A stretch of 7,835 nucleotides of DNA, taken from contig CAYNLY010000061.1 of NCBI GenBank assembly GCA_964398225.1, forward strand, positions 1-7,835. Reading direction: 5' to 3'. The notes below the pieces were generated by a model. That model was not told where the DNA came from. It was given only the letters and a program-made list of their open reading frames with translations, and did not search any database. This DNA is from CAYNLY01 sp964398225. GTDB taxonomy: Bacteria > Pseudomonadota > Zetaproteobacteria > Mariprofundales > Mariprofundaceae. The position numbers and the translations under genes are program-made. Shown here one piece after another: positions 1 through 5,935 of this stretch (position 1 is its first letter; the number at the start of each line of letters is the position of its first letter).

Positions 1-488
1 CCGATCAGCGTGGCCGTACCGCCGATGTTCGAGGCCAGGATCTGGGAAAAGAGATACGGATACGGCCGGACCCCGAGCGCATCGGTGATCAGCAGCGTCA
101 CCGGCGCGATCAGCAGCACGGTCGTCACGTTGTCCAGAAACGCGGAAAACACGGCGGTCACCGCAGCGAGCATCACCATCACGCCCACCGGATGGCCGCG
201 GACGAGCTTGGCTGCGCGGATCGCGACATACTGGAACATCCCGGTCTTCTGGCTGATCGCAACGATCACCATCATGCCGGTGAGCAGGCCGATCGTGTTG
301 AAGTCGATGCCGGCGACCGCCTGCTGCTGTGTGAGCACCCCGCAGAGAATCATCATGCCCGCACCGAGCAGCGAGAGCACCGCCCGGTTGAACTTTTCGA
401 CCATGACCGCGGCATAGACCACGAGCAGAATGCTCACCGCAAGCCATACGGGGCCCGCGGACGACGAATGCGCGAGCTCAGGCGACAT
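1..488 (-). CDS. ArsB/P-permease type ion transporter (SLC13/IT superfamily), 3' part missing
   Basis: An inner-membrane permease of the ion transporter superfamily. Members move arsenite, Na+/H+, citrate or other anions, and the substrate cannot be told here. The first 162 codons are present and the gene runs off the window edge at base 1; family members are usually over 400 residues. Visible hydrophobic segments lie near residues 13-30, 36-52, 63-80 and 100-138. The family signature SAFLDNVTTVLL (115-126) is followed by SNIGGTATLI (153-162), which in relatives leads into a DPPN motif lying outside the window. This signature matches the ArsB/P-protein branch. The ATG lies inside the last codons of the CBS-protein gene (11-base overlap), with an AAGGA at 500-504 placed 11 bases upstream, a little far but usable. 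The overlap suggests both proteins are made together. The family call is firm; the substrate is unknown. Confidence 0.85.
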   Translation of the reverse strand, partial: MSPELAHSSSAGPVWLAVSILLVVYAAVMVEKFNRAVLSLLGAGMMILCGVLTQQQAVAGIDFNTIGLLTGMMVIVAISQKTGMFQYVAIRAAKLVRGHPVGVMVMLAAVTAVFSAFLDNVTTVLLIAPVTLLITDALGVRPYPYLFSQILASNIGGTATLI

Positions 489-951
489 CGCGTTCGCTGT
501 CCTTCATCGACCGGAGCGCATCGAGAATGTCGCCTGCGGAAATCACGCCTTGAAGCCGGCAATCCTCATCCACGACCAGGGCATACTCGTGCTTGCCGTA
601 GGAAATGAGTGCTGCGGCCACCGAAAGCAGCGAATCCTCGGGGCGGACGGTCAGCGGCTTGGGATCCATCACCTCGGCCACCGGCTTTTCGGCAAGCTCC
701 CGGTAATGCTGACCGAGGATGCCTATATCCGGCGCGTAGGGAACGCTGTCGAGATCGCCGCTTGTGATGTAGTCCGGCACGATCCGTTCCATGACGCTGA
801 ACGTCGAAATCACCCCGGCCACCCGGCCGTCCTCGCCGAGCGCCGGCAGCATCCTCAGGCTTGCCTTGCGCATCCGCTCGAGCACCCTGCCGATGGGCTC
901 ATCCACGCGGCAGGTCTTCGGATTCCGGGTCATGATCTTGCGGGCGTGCAT
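478..951 (-). CDS. Two-CBS-domain protein, probable nucleotide-sensing partner of the downstream permease
   Basis: A soluble 157-residue protein made of a CBS pair and nothing else. CBS1 spans about residues 4-55 (opening ARKIMTRNPKT, ending GRVAGVIST), then a helical linker at 56-88, then CBS2 at about 90-148 (PVAEVMDPKPLTVRPEDSL, ending QGVISAGDILDAL). Such pairs form a disc-like Bateman module that binds AMP, ATP, SAM or similar ligands and regulates enzymes or transporters. There is no membrane segment and no catalytic domain. The start is well supported: the Shine-Dalgarno sequence GAGGAGGT (958-965) lies 6 bases before the ATG. The gene follows lysS after 22 bases and overlaps the permease start by 11 bases, so the likely role is to gate or tune that permease. 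The domain call is secure from sequence; the partnership is inference from gene order. Confidence 0.88.
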   Translation of the reverse strand: MHARKIMTRNPKTCRVDEPIGRVLERMRKASLRMLPALGEDGRVAGVISTFSVMERIVPDYITSGDLDSVPYAPDIGILGQHYRELAEKPVAEVMDPKPLTVRPEDSLLSVAAALISYGKHEYALVVDEDCRLQGVISAGDILDALRSMKDSERDVA

Positions 952-957
952 CGCCGG

Positions 958-965
958 ACCTCCTC
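958..965 (-). promoter_or_regulatory. Strong ribosome binding site of the CBS-protein gene
   Basis: GAGGAGGT on the minus strand, close to the ideal anti-16S match, 6 bases before the ATG at 951. It sits in the 22-base gap after lysS. It is the strongest site in the downstream part of the window and suggests independent, efficient initiation rather than coupling to lysS. Confidence 0.8.
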
Positions 966-973
966 GATGGACT

Positions 974-2506
974 TCAGGCGTCGGTGGCGCCCGATCCCTC
1001 CGGCCGCATATGCGGGAACAGCAGCACGTCGCGAATCGAATGGCAGTCGGTGAACATCATCACCAGCCGATCCACGCCGATGCCGACGCCGGCGGCCGGG
1101 GGCATTCCGTATTCGAGCGCGCGCAGGAAATCCTCGTCGAGCGGTGGCGCCTCCTCGTCGCCGGCCGCCCGCGCCTGGACCTGCGCGAGAAACCTGTCGC
1201 GCTGATCGTCCGGGTCGTTCAGCTCGGAAAAGCCGTTGGCCATCTCCTTGCCGGCGATGAACAGCTCGAATCGGTCGGTCACGGTCGGATCCTCGGCGTT
1301 GCGGCGTGCCAGCGGAGAGATGTCCACCGGGTAATGGGTGACAAACGTGGGCTGCTTCAGTTCATCCTCGCACAGGGCCTCGAACAGCGCCTCCAGATAG
1401 TGCCCGGCCTTCCAGGTGATCAGCGGCTTGATGTCCGGAATCTCCTGCAGACAGGCCGTGGCCAGAAGCCCTTTGTTGTTGGCGTGCCCGCGCAGGTCCG
1501 GACGCTTCTCGAACACGGCCTCGTCCATCCGGATGCGACGGAACGGCCTGGAAAGATCGATCTCGATCCCGTCCCAGGTCACGGTCGTCATGCCAAGGCT
1601 TTCGGCGATGCCGCGGATCAGGGCCTCGGTCGTGTCCATCGCGTCGTTCACGTCGGCATAGGCCTGGTAGAACTCGACCATCGTGAACTCGGGGTTGTGG
1701 GTCGCATCCAGTCCTTCGTTGCGAAAGTTCCGGTTCAGCTCGAAAACCCGCTCGAATCCGCCGACGAGCAACCGCTTGAGAAAAAGCTCCGGGGCAATAC
1801 GCAGATACAGATCCATGTCCAGCGCATTGTGATGGGTGACAAAGGGGCGCGCCGCCGCACCTCCGGGCTGGGACTGGAGCATCGGCGTTTCAACCTCGAT
1901 GAACCCCCGGGCCTCCAGCCCCTCGCGCAGCAGGCGTACGATCCGCGAACGGAGCCGGAACCGGCGCCGCGATTCTTCGGACATGATCAGATCGAGATAG
2001 CGGCGGCGATAGCGCAGTTCCTTGTCGCTCAGGCCGTGCCACTTGTCCGGAAGCGGGTGCAGGCACTTCGTGATCATCTCGACATGCCGGCAGCGGACCG
2101 AAAGCTCGCCGGTGCGGGTTCGGAACAGCGTTCCTTCCGCGCCGACGATGTCGCCCAGATCCCATTTCTTCGTCGGGTTGTAGCGCTCCGCTCCCAGCTC
2201 GTCGCGATTCAGATAAAGCTGAAGGGCGCCGTCCGCATCCTGAATCCGGATAAAGCTCGTCTTGCCCATCACCCGATGAGCCATGATGCGGCCGGCCACG
2301 CGGACCTGGATGGATTCCGCCTCAAGCTGCTCGCTGTCAAGCCCGCCGAAGCGTTCGTGAACCTCGGCAAGCGCGATGCTGTTGCGCCAGGTGTTCGGAT
2401 AGGCCTCGCCCTGGGCGCGCATCGCCGCAAGCTTGCGGCGGCGCACCGCAACCTGCTCCGGAAGCTCCGGGTGATGCCCTCCCGGCCGGACCTCGCGATC
2501 GTCCAT
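974..2506 (-). CDS. lysS: Lysyl-tRNA synthetase, class II
   Basis: Cytosolic enzyme that activates lysine with ATP and loads it on tRNA-Lys. The 510 residues match the usual bacterial length of about 500. Residues about 66-145 form the N-terminal OB-fold anticodon-binding domain (QVRVAGRIM, TSFIRIQDADG). Class II motif 1 is at 201-211 (GFIEVETPML), motif 2 at 261-283 (FRNEG, then HNPEFTMVEFYQAY) and motif 3 at 475-484 (GIGVDRLVMM), which together form the active site. KEMANGFSELNDP (420-432) is the conserved stretch before motif 3. All signature residues are present, so the enzyme should be active. The start lies 9 bases after the ndk stop, with no good Shine-Dalgarno sequence (GAGACGCCCGC before ATG), so initiation probably depends on ribosomes finishing ndk. 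In many bacteria lysS follows prfB; here it follows ndk. Confidence 0.97.
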   Translation of the reverse strand: MDDREVRPGGHHPELPEQVAVRRRKLAAMRAQGEAYPNTWRNSIALAEVHERFGGLDSEQLEAESIQVRVAGRIMAHRVMGKTSFIRIQDADGALQLYLNRDELGAERYNPTKKWDLGDIVGAEGTLFRTRTGELSVRCRHVEMITKCLHPLPDKWHGLSDKELRYRRRYLDLIMSEESRRRFRLRSRIVRLLREGLEARGFIEVETPMLQSQPGGAAARPFVTHHNALDMDLYLRIAPELFLKRLLVGGFERVFELNRNFRNEGLDATHNPEFTMVEFYQAYADVNDAMDTTEALIRGIAESLGMTTVTWDGIEIDLSRPFRRIRMDEAVFEKRPDLRGHANNKGLLATACLQEIPDIKPLITWKAGHYLEALFEALCEDELKQPTFVTHYPVDISPLARRNAEDPTVTDRFELFIAGKEMANGFSELNDPDDQRDRFLAQVQARAAGDEEAPPLDEDFLRALEYGMPPAAGVGIGVDRLVMMFTDCHSIRDVLLFPHMRPEGSGATDA

Positions 2507-2515
2507 GCGGGCGTC

Positions 2516-2947
2516 TCAGCCCAGACGGGAATGCAAATCGAGATCGCCGAAGAAGAAGGCGATTTCCTTGGCCGCGTTCTCCTCGGAGTCGGAGCCATGC
2601 ACGGCGTTGGCCTCGATCGACTCCGCGTGATCGGCCCGGATCGTTCCGGGCTCGGCCTGCTTCGGATCGGTCGCGCCCATCAGTTCGCGATTGAGCGCCA
2701 CGGCGTTCTTGCCCTCGAGCACCAGCGCGAGAATCGGCCCGGAGCTCATGTAGGCGCAAAGATCCCTGTAGAACGGGCGATCCTTGTGCACGGCGTAGAA
2801 ACGGCCGGCCTGCTCGGGCGTGAGATGCGTCATCCGGGCCGCGATGACTTCCAGCCCGTTTTCCTCGAAACGGCTGATGATGTCGCCGATGACGTTCTTG
2901 GCCACGGCGTCCGGCTTGATGATGGAAAGCGTGCGTTGAATCGCCAT
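2516..2947 (-). CDS. ndk: Nucleoside diphosphate kinase
   Basis: Cytosolic enzyme that moves the gamma-phosphate of ATP to other (d)NDPs through a phosphohistidine, keeping NTP and dNTP pools balanced. The 143 residues equal the typical bacterial length. Visible family marks are the N-terminal TLSIIKPDAV (7-16), the HKDRPFY segment (54-60), GTIRAD (101-106) and the active-site NAVHGSDS (114-121), with catalytic His117. The reading frame stays open further upstream (to about 3001), but the added residues are not family-like. The ATG at 2947 gives the standard MAIQRTLSIIKPDA start and is preceded by AGGGGG (2954-2959) at 6 bases, so this start is chosen. A 124-base gap with a candidate promoter and inverted repeats precedes the gene; lysS follows 9 bases after its stop. 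Confidence 0.97.
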   Translation of the reverse strand: MAIQRTLSIIKPDAVAKNVIGDIISRFEENGLEVIAARMTHLTPEQAGRFYAVHKDRPFYRDLCAYMSSGPILALVLEGKNAVALNRELMGATDPKQAEPGTIRADHAESIEANAVHGSDSEENAAKEIAFFFGDLDLHSRLG

Positions 2948-2952
2948 GAGAA

Positions 2953-2960
2953 TCCCCCTG
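2953..2960 (-). promoter_or_regulatory. ndk ribosome binding site, part of an inverted repeat
   Basis: CAGGGGGA on the minus strand, 6 bases upstream of the ndk ATG. This site fixes the start at 2947 rather than an upstream in-frame codon. The same eight bases are the exact reverse complement of TCCCCCTG at 3009-3016, which lies upstream in the leader, so the site could be base-paired in a transcript that contains both. The Shine-Dalgarno role is well supported; the pairing is a prediction. Confidence 0.75.
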
Positions 2961-3016
2961 CCTGGACTTGTCGGGCAGGCCCTGCCCGCGTGGCCGGGCA
3001 CTCTAGTTCAGGGGGA
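2953..3016 (-). repeat. Overlapping inverted repeats in the ndk leader
   Basis: Four pairings can be read directly. (1) TCCCCCTG at 3009-3016 pairs with CAGGGGGA at 2953-2960, an 8-base outer stem that includes the ndk Shine-Dalgarno sequence. (2) A 7-base stem CGGGCAG/CTGCCCG, arms 2972-2978 and 2982-2988, with a 3-base loop. (3) TGCCCG/CGGGCA, arms 2983-2988 and 2995-3000, with a 6-base loop. (4) CCTGCC/GGCAGG, arms 2957-2962 and 2974-2979. Pairings 2, 3 and 4 share bases and exclude one another in part; pairing 4 also competes with 1. No run of U follows, so it does not look like a rho-independent terminator. The GC-rich background makes short stems fairly easy to find by chance. Confidence 0.5.
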
Positions 3017-3028
3017 ATCAAGTTCCAA
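3000..3028 (-). promoter_or_regulatory. Candidate sigma70-type promoter for ndk-lysS
   Basis: On the minus strand, TTGGAA (3023-3028) and TAGAGT (3000-3005) are 17 bases apart, the optimal spacing. Each matches 4 of 6 consensus bases of the -35 and -10 boxes. Transcription would start near 2993, giving a leader of roughly 46 bases before the ndk ATG. The gap is the only sizeable intergenic space in the window, which fits a promoter position. The boxes are not strong and no experimental support is available. Confidence 0.4.
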
Positions 3029-3071
3029 GCGCGGACGCACTCTGCCCCAGCGGCGGAGGACGGAACGCGGG

Positions 3072-3512
3072 CTAGAGATACCGCGGCAGCCGGCCGCGCA
3101 GCGCGCGCGCATCCAGCTGAGTGTAATCCTTGTCGATCTCCACGCACTCCACGCCGTTGAGCCGTCCGGCAAGCGCCTCCCGCATCAGCCCGAGGAATGC
3201 GGGCGACGCGACGAGATAGACCTTGCCGAACCGGTCGCGCCGCTTGACCAGCTCGTCGGCAAGCCGCCCGGCGAAACGGATCGCGGCCTCCTGCTTCGGG
3301 GAGACTTCCTGCTCCATCGCGTGGCGTCCCTGCCCGCCGCTGTCGAAGGCCCGGCCCGGCAGATCGCTGGTCAGATCCCGCTCATGCATCCGGGCTTCCG
3401 GATTGTCGAATCCCGCTTTTTCCACCAGCTCGGAAGCGGGCTTCTCGGCCTCGAACAGCCTGGCCATGCCCGCATTGCAGGTCAGAACGCCGATCGGTTT
3501 GCCGTTGTACAT
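3072..3512 (-). CDS. Host-attachment / baeRF-like family protein
   Basis: A 146-residue soluble protein of the family long labelled 'protein required for attachment to host cells' and later grouped with bacterial release-factor-like (baeRF) domains. The order of conserved blocks agrees with that family as I know it: a strand ending NAGMARLFE (13-21); PEARMHERDLTSDLPGRAFDS (38-58); GQGRHAMEQ (60-68); SPKQEAAIRFAGRLAD (71-86); KVYLVASPAFLGLMREAL (97-114); and a final DKDYTQLDARAL (127-138). There is no signal peptide or membrane segment, which argues against a surface adhesin. The frame also opens at a TTG at 3530, but GGAGGT (3518-3523) sits 5 bases before the ATG at 3512, which is therefore the start. 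It lies between mnmA and ndk in a translation cluster. Its biochemical function is not established. Confidence 0.75.
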   Translation of the reverse strand: MYNGKPIGVLTCNAGMARLFEAEKPASELVEKAGFDNPEARMHERDLTSDLPGRAFDSGGQGRHAMEQEVSPKQEAAIRFAGRLADELVKRRDRFGKVYLVASPAFLGLMREALAGRLNGVECVEIDKDYTQLDARALRGRLPRYL

Positions 3513-3517
3513 CGAGC

Positions 3518-3526
3518 ACCTCCCTT
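3518..3526 (-). promoter_or_regulatory. Ribosome binding site deciding the start of the baeRF-like gene
   Basis: AAGGGAGGT on the minus strand, a near-perfect Shine-Dalgarno sequence ending 5 bases before the ATG at 3512. It lies inside the longer frame that begins with TTG at 3530, which shows that the upstream TTG is not the real start. Confidence 0.8.
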
Positions 3527-3531
3527 CCAAC

Positions 3532-3560
3532 GCATCCGCTACTAGTCTTATAGCGGCTGC
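3532..3560 (-). repeat. Hairpin around the mnmA stop codon
   Basis: Minus-strand arms GCAGCCGCTA (3551-3560) and TAGCGGATGC (3532-3541) pair at 9 of 10 positions, with one internal mismatch. The 9-base loop TAAGACTAG carries the mnmA stop codon. No U-run follows, so it is not a classical rho-independent terminator. It could stabilise the 3' end of the upstream message or mark a processing point between mnmA and the next gene; this is inference. Confidence 0.45.
3547..3552 (-). promoter_or_regulatory. Possible -10 box upstream of the baeRF-like gene
   Basis: TATAAG on the minus strand matches 5 of 6 bases of the sigma70 -10 consensus and overlaps the mnmA stop codon. The hexamer 17 bases upstream is TGGAAT, only 3 of 6 for a -35 box. 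A start about 7 bases downstream would leave a short leader containing the ribosome binding site at 3518-3526. It is weak evidence, and the sequence also forms part of the stop-codon hairpin. Confidence 0.22.
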
Positions 3561-4690
3561 CCGGCCGGGATTCCAGCCCCGAAACGCACCTCGTCAATGA
3601 GGCCGCCGCCGATCAGCTCCTCGCCCCGATAGAACGCGGCCACCTGACCCGGCGCCGTCGGCGCGACCGCCTCCTCGGGAAGCACGCGCACGCCGTTCTC
3701 CGTTTCCAGCACGCGGGCGCGCACCGGCCGCATCCGGTAGCGAAGCTTGACCTCGAGCGCTGTAGCGGCCTGCGGCCGGCGCAGCCAGTTCAGATCCCGG
3801 ACGGTCACTTCGCAGGCCTTCGCCTGCTCGGGCCGGGCCACGATCACGCGCGCACGCTCGCCGTCCAGCCCGACGACATGCCAGGGCCCGCCGGCAAGCC
3901 CCAGGCCACGGCGCTGGCCGAGCGTGAAATGCGCAATGCCCGGATGCGTGCCCAGCCTGCGCCCGTCAGGATCGACGATCTCGCCCGGCCTAAGGCCGGC
4001 GCCCCCGCCCTCGCGCCTTAAAAAGGCGATCCGGTCCCCGTCCGGGATGAAGCAGATGTCCTGGCTCTCCCGCTTGGCGGCGGTCGGAAGCCCCAGCTTT
4101 TTCGCAAGCGCGCGCGTCGTCTCCTTGGTCAGCGAGCCCACGGGAAACAGCAGGCGGCGCATGGCCGCAGGCGTCGTCGTGGCCAGGAAATAGCTCTGAT
4201 CCTTGACCGGATCCTCGCCGCGAAGGATGTGCAGGCCGTCCGCGTCGTCCCGTCTGCGCACGTAGTGGCCGGTGGCGACGAAATCCGCGTCCAGCCGGTC
4301 GGCAAGCTCGAGCAGCGCGCCAAACTTGACGAAGCGGTTGCAGCGCGCACACGGATTCGGCGTCCGCCCGCGGCCGTAGTCCTCGATGAAGGGGTCGATC
4401 ACGTCGCGCCGGAAGGTTTCGCGCATGTCGATGTTGTAGAACGGAATCCCGAGATGATCGGCCACCCTCCGGGCGTCGTAGGCGTCCTCCAGCGAGCAGC
4501 AGCTGCCGTGACCCGCCGCCTCGTCCCGCCGGTATTCCCAGACATTGAGGAACACGCCGATCACCTCGGCGCCCGCATCGCGCAGCAGCGCCGCCATGAC
4601 CGAGGAATCCACGCCCCCGCTCATCGCCGCGATCACCCGCCGGCCGGAAAGCTCCGGCAGTTCCGGCAAAGCATCCATGCCCGTCGTCAT
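3548..4690 (-). CDS. mnmA: tRNA-specific 2-thiouridylase MnmA
   Basis: Cytosolic enzyme that adenylates and then thiolates U34 in the wobble position of tRNA-Lys, Glu and Gln, using sulfur relayed from a cysteine desulfurase. The 380 residues are normal length. The N-terminal PP-loop ATPase motif SGGVDSS is at 24-30, followed by CCSLEDAYDARRVA (64-77), TPNPCARCNRFVKF (110-123), TGHY (140-143), KDQSYFL (163-169) and KRESQDICF (206-214). C117 and C213 align with the E. coli catalytic pair Cys102/Cys199. The Asp that precedes Cys102 in E. coli is Cys114 here, giving a CxxC plus C arrangement. The C-terminal part (about 230-380) carries the family's beta-barrel domains (FTLGQRRGL, PGQVAAFYRGE). 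It starts 9 bases after the rsmB stop without an obvious Shine-Dalgarno sequence, so coupling is likely. An alternative ATG four codons later is less likely. Confidence 0.96.
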   Translation of the reverse strand: MTTGMDALPELPELSGRRVIAAMSGGVDSSVMAALLRDAGAEVIGVFLNVWEYRRDEAAGHGSCCSLEDAYDARRVADHLGIPFYNIDMRETFRRDVIDPFIEDYGRGRTPNPCARCNRFVKFGALLELADRLDADFVATGHYVRRRDDADGLHILRGEDPVKDQSYFLATTTPAAMRRLLFPVGSLTKETTRALAKKLGLPTAAKRESQDICFIPDGDRIAFLRREGGGAGLRPGEIVDPDGRRLGTHPGIAHFTLGQRRGLGLAGGPWHVVGLDGERARVIVARPEQAKACEVTVRDLNWLRRPQAATALEVKLRYRMRPVRARVLETENGVRVLPEEAVAPTAPGQVAAFYRGEELIGGGLIDEVRFGAGIPAGQPL

Positions 4691-4699
4691 GCGCGAAGG

Positions 4700-5935
4700 C
4701 TAGGTTCTTTCCACCACGGCGACAAAAAAGCCGTCGTGCTCGTCATCGGGAAAGATCCGCCGGCAGCGGACCAGCCCGGGCAGGGACTTGACGACGGCCT
4801 CGTTCTCCTCCGGATGAATCGAGCAGACGCTGTAGACGAGCCGCCCTCCCGGCCGCAGCAGTCGAAGCCCGGCTTTTAGCAGCGCGCGCTGAAGTCGCAC
4901 AAGCTCCGCAAGGTCTCCCGAGGTGTGCATAAGCTTCGCATCGGGCCGGCGCCGGAAGATGCCGCTTGCCGAGCACGGCGCGTCCACGAGCACGAAATCG
5001 GCCGAAGCATCCGGAATCGGCGGCAGCATCCCGTCGGCCTGCACCGGCTGAACCCGGCCGGAAAGCCCCAGCCGCTCCAGATTGGCCTTCAGCCGCCGCA
5101 GCCGCCGGGGCTCCACGGCGACAAGCCTTGCCCCAGGCATCGCCCAGGCAAGCAGCGCGGATTTGCCACCGGGTGCCGCGCACAGATCCACGACCAGCCG
5201 CGCCCGCCGGCTGCCCGCAAATCCCTCCAGCCCCTCGGCCACGACCATCTGGCTGGCCTCGTCCATCACCAGCCATTCGCCCCGGTCATATCCGGGCAGA
5301 TCCTCGATCCTTGCCTGCCCGTCCAGATGCACGGCCCAGGGCGCATGCCGGCCCGGGTGATGCGCGACTCCGGCATCGGCGAGCATCGCACAGAGCCGGG
5401 TCCGGTCCCGGGCCGCCAGCGTGATCGGCGGCGGCGTCCGGAACACCCGGGCCATCCGTGCCACCCGCTCCGGTCCGAACACCTCGACCCAGCGCCGGTG
5501 GATCCATTCCGGAAGCTCATCGCGGCGCCAGGCTTCGAGCCGTTCCGGCGGATCCGAGGATGCAAGCTTCCGCAGCACGGCGTTGACCATCCCGGCCGTG
5601 GAAGGATGCACGCGTTTGACAGCTTCCACGCTGGTGGCCACGGCGGCATGCGGCGGCACGCGCATGTGGCGGATCTGATGGGCGCCGGCAAGCAGCGCGG
5701 CCATTGCGGCGGGCGGAGGCCTGCGGCGCACGAAGCGGAGCACATCGGCTTCAAGGGAAAACAGGTTCCGGAGCGTCCCCATCAGGATTTCGTGCGCAAG
5801 CCTACGCTCGTCGGGCGCAAGCTCCGCGGCATGGCGTTCCAGCGCCACCTCGGCCTTGGCGCGGCGGGCCAGCACCTCGGCAAGCGCGCGCACCGCGGCA
5901 AGCCGCGGCGCCACCCCGGGGGAGTCACCCTTCAC
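4700..5935 (-). CDS. rsmB: 16S rRNA (cytosine-967-C5)-methyltransferase RsmB
   Basis: Methylates C967 of 16S rRNA with SAM. The 411 residues compare with about 430 in E. coli. The N-terminal NusB-like RNA-binding domain covers about residues 8-135 (DERRLAHEILMGTLRN, AAVATSVEAVKRVHP, GMVNAVLRKL). The Rossmann-type catalytic domain begins near 225: SAM motif I DLCAAPGGKS (250-259), motif IV VDAPCSASG (317-325) with Cys321, and motif VI YSVCSIHPEENEAVV (368-382) with catalytic Cys371. Both cysteines expected of an RNA m5C methyltransferase are present. The start is a GTG overlapping the fmt stop codon as GTGA; no Shine-Dalgarno sequence precedes it, so translation is probably coupled to fmt. A GTG seven codons later cannot be excluded. 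The def-fmt-rsmB order supports RsmB over other m5C enzymes such as RsmF. Confidence 0.95.
   Translation of the reverse strand: MKGDSPGVAPRLAAVRALAEVLARRAKAEVALERHAAELAPDERRLAHEILMGTLRNLFSLEADVLRFVRRRPPPAAMAALLAGAHQIRHMRVPPHAAVATSVEAVKRVHPSTAGMVNAVLRKLASSDPPERLEAWRRDELPEWIHRRWVEVFGPERVARMARVFRTPPPITLAARDRTRLCAMLADAGVAHHPGRHAPWAVHLDGQARIEDLPGYDRGEWLVMDEASQMVVAEGLEGFAGSRRARLVVDLCAAPGGKSALLAWAMPGARLVAVEPRRLRRLKANLERLGLSGRVQPVQADGMLPPIPDASADFVLVDAPCSASGIFRRRPDAKLMHTSGDLAELVRLQRALLKAGLRLLRPGGRLVYSVCSIHPEENEAVVKSLPGLVRCRRIFPDDEHDGFFVAVVERT

Noticed and set aside
10..417. A 135-codon plus-strand frame at the window start
   Set aside because: It mirrors the permease gene, whose minus-strand translation carries the FLDNVTTVLL and SNIGGTAT signatures. 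The hydrophobic look of the plus-strand product follows from complementing membrane-segment codons.
2953..3000. Rho-independent terminator after the baeRF-like gene
   Set aside because: The GC-rich stems are strong, but no U-run follows on the minus strand, and the last stem overlaps the ndk ribosome binding site.
2948..3001. An 18-residue N-terminal extension of ndk
   Set aside because: The frame is open, but the residues do not resemble the family, and the AGGGGG site sits just before the internal ATG at 2947.
791..3160. A 789-codon open frame on the plus strand opposite the CBS-protein gene, lysS, ndk and the ndk leader
   Set aside because: It lies antisense to well-recognised genes, and its residues (rich in Arg, His, Gly, Pro and Ala) match no family I know. 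Long antisense frames are expected in high-GC coding DNA because stop codons are rare in the complementary codon phase.
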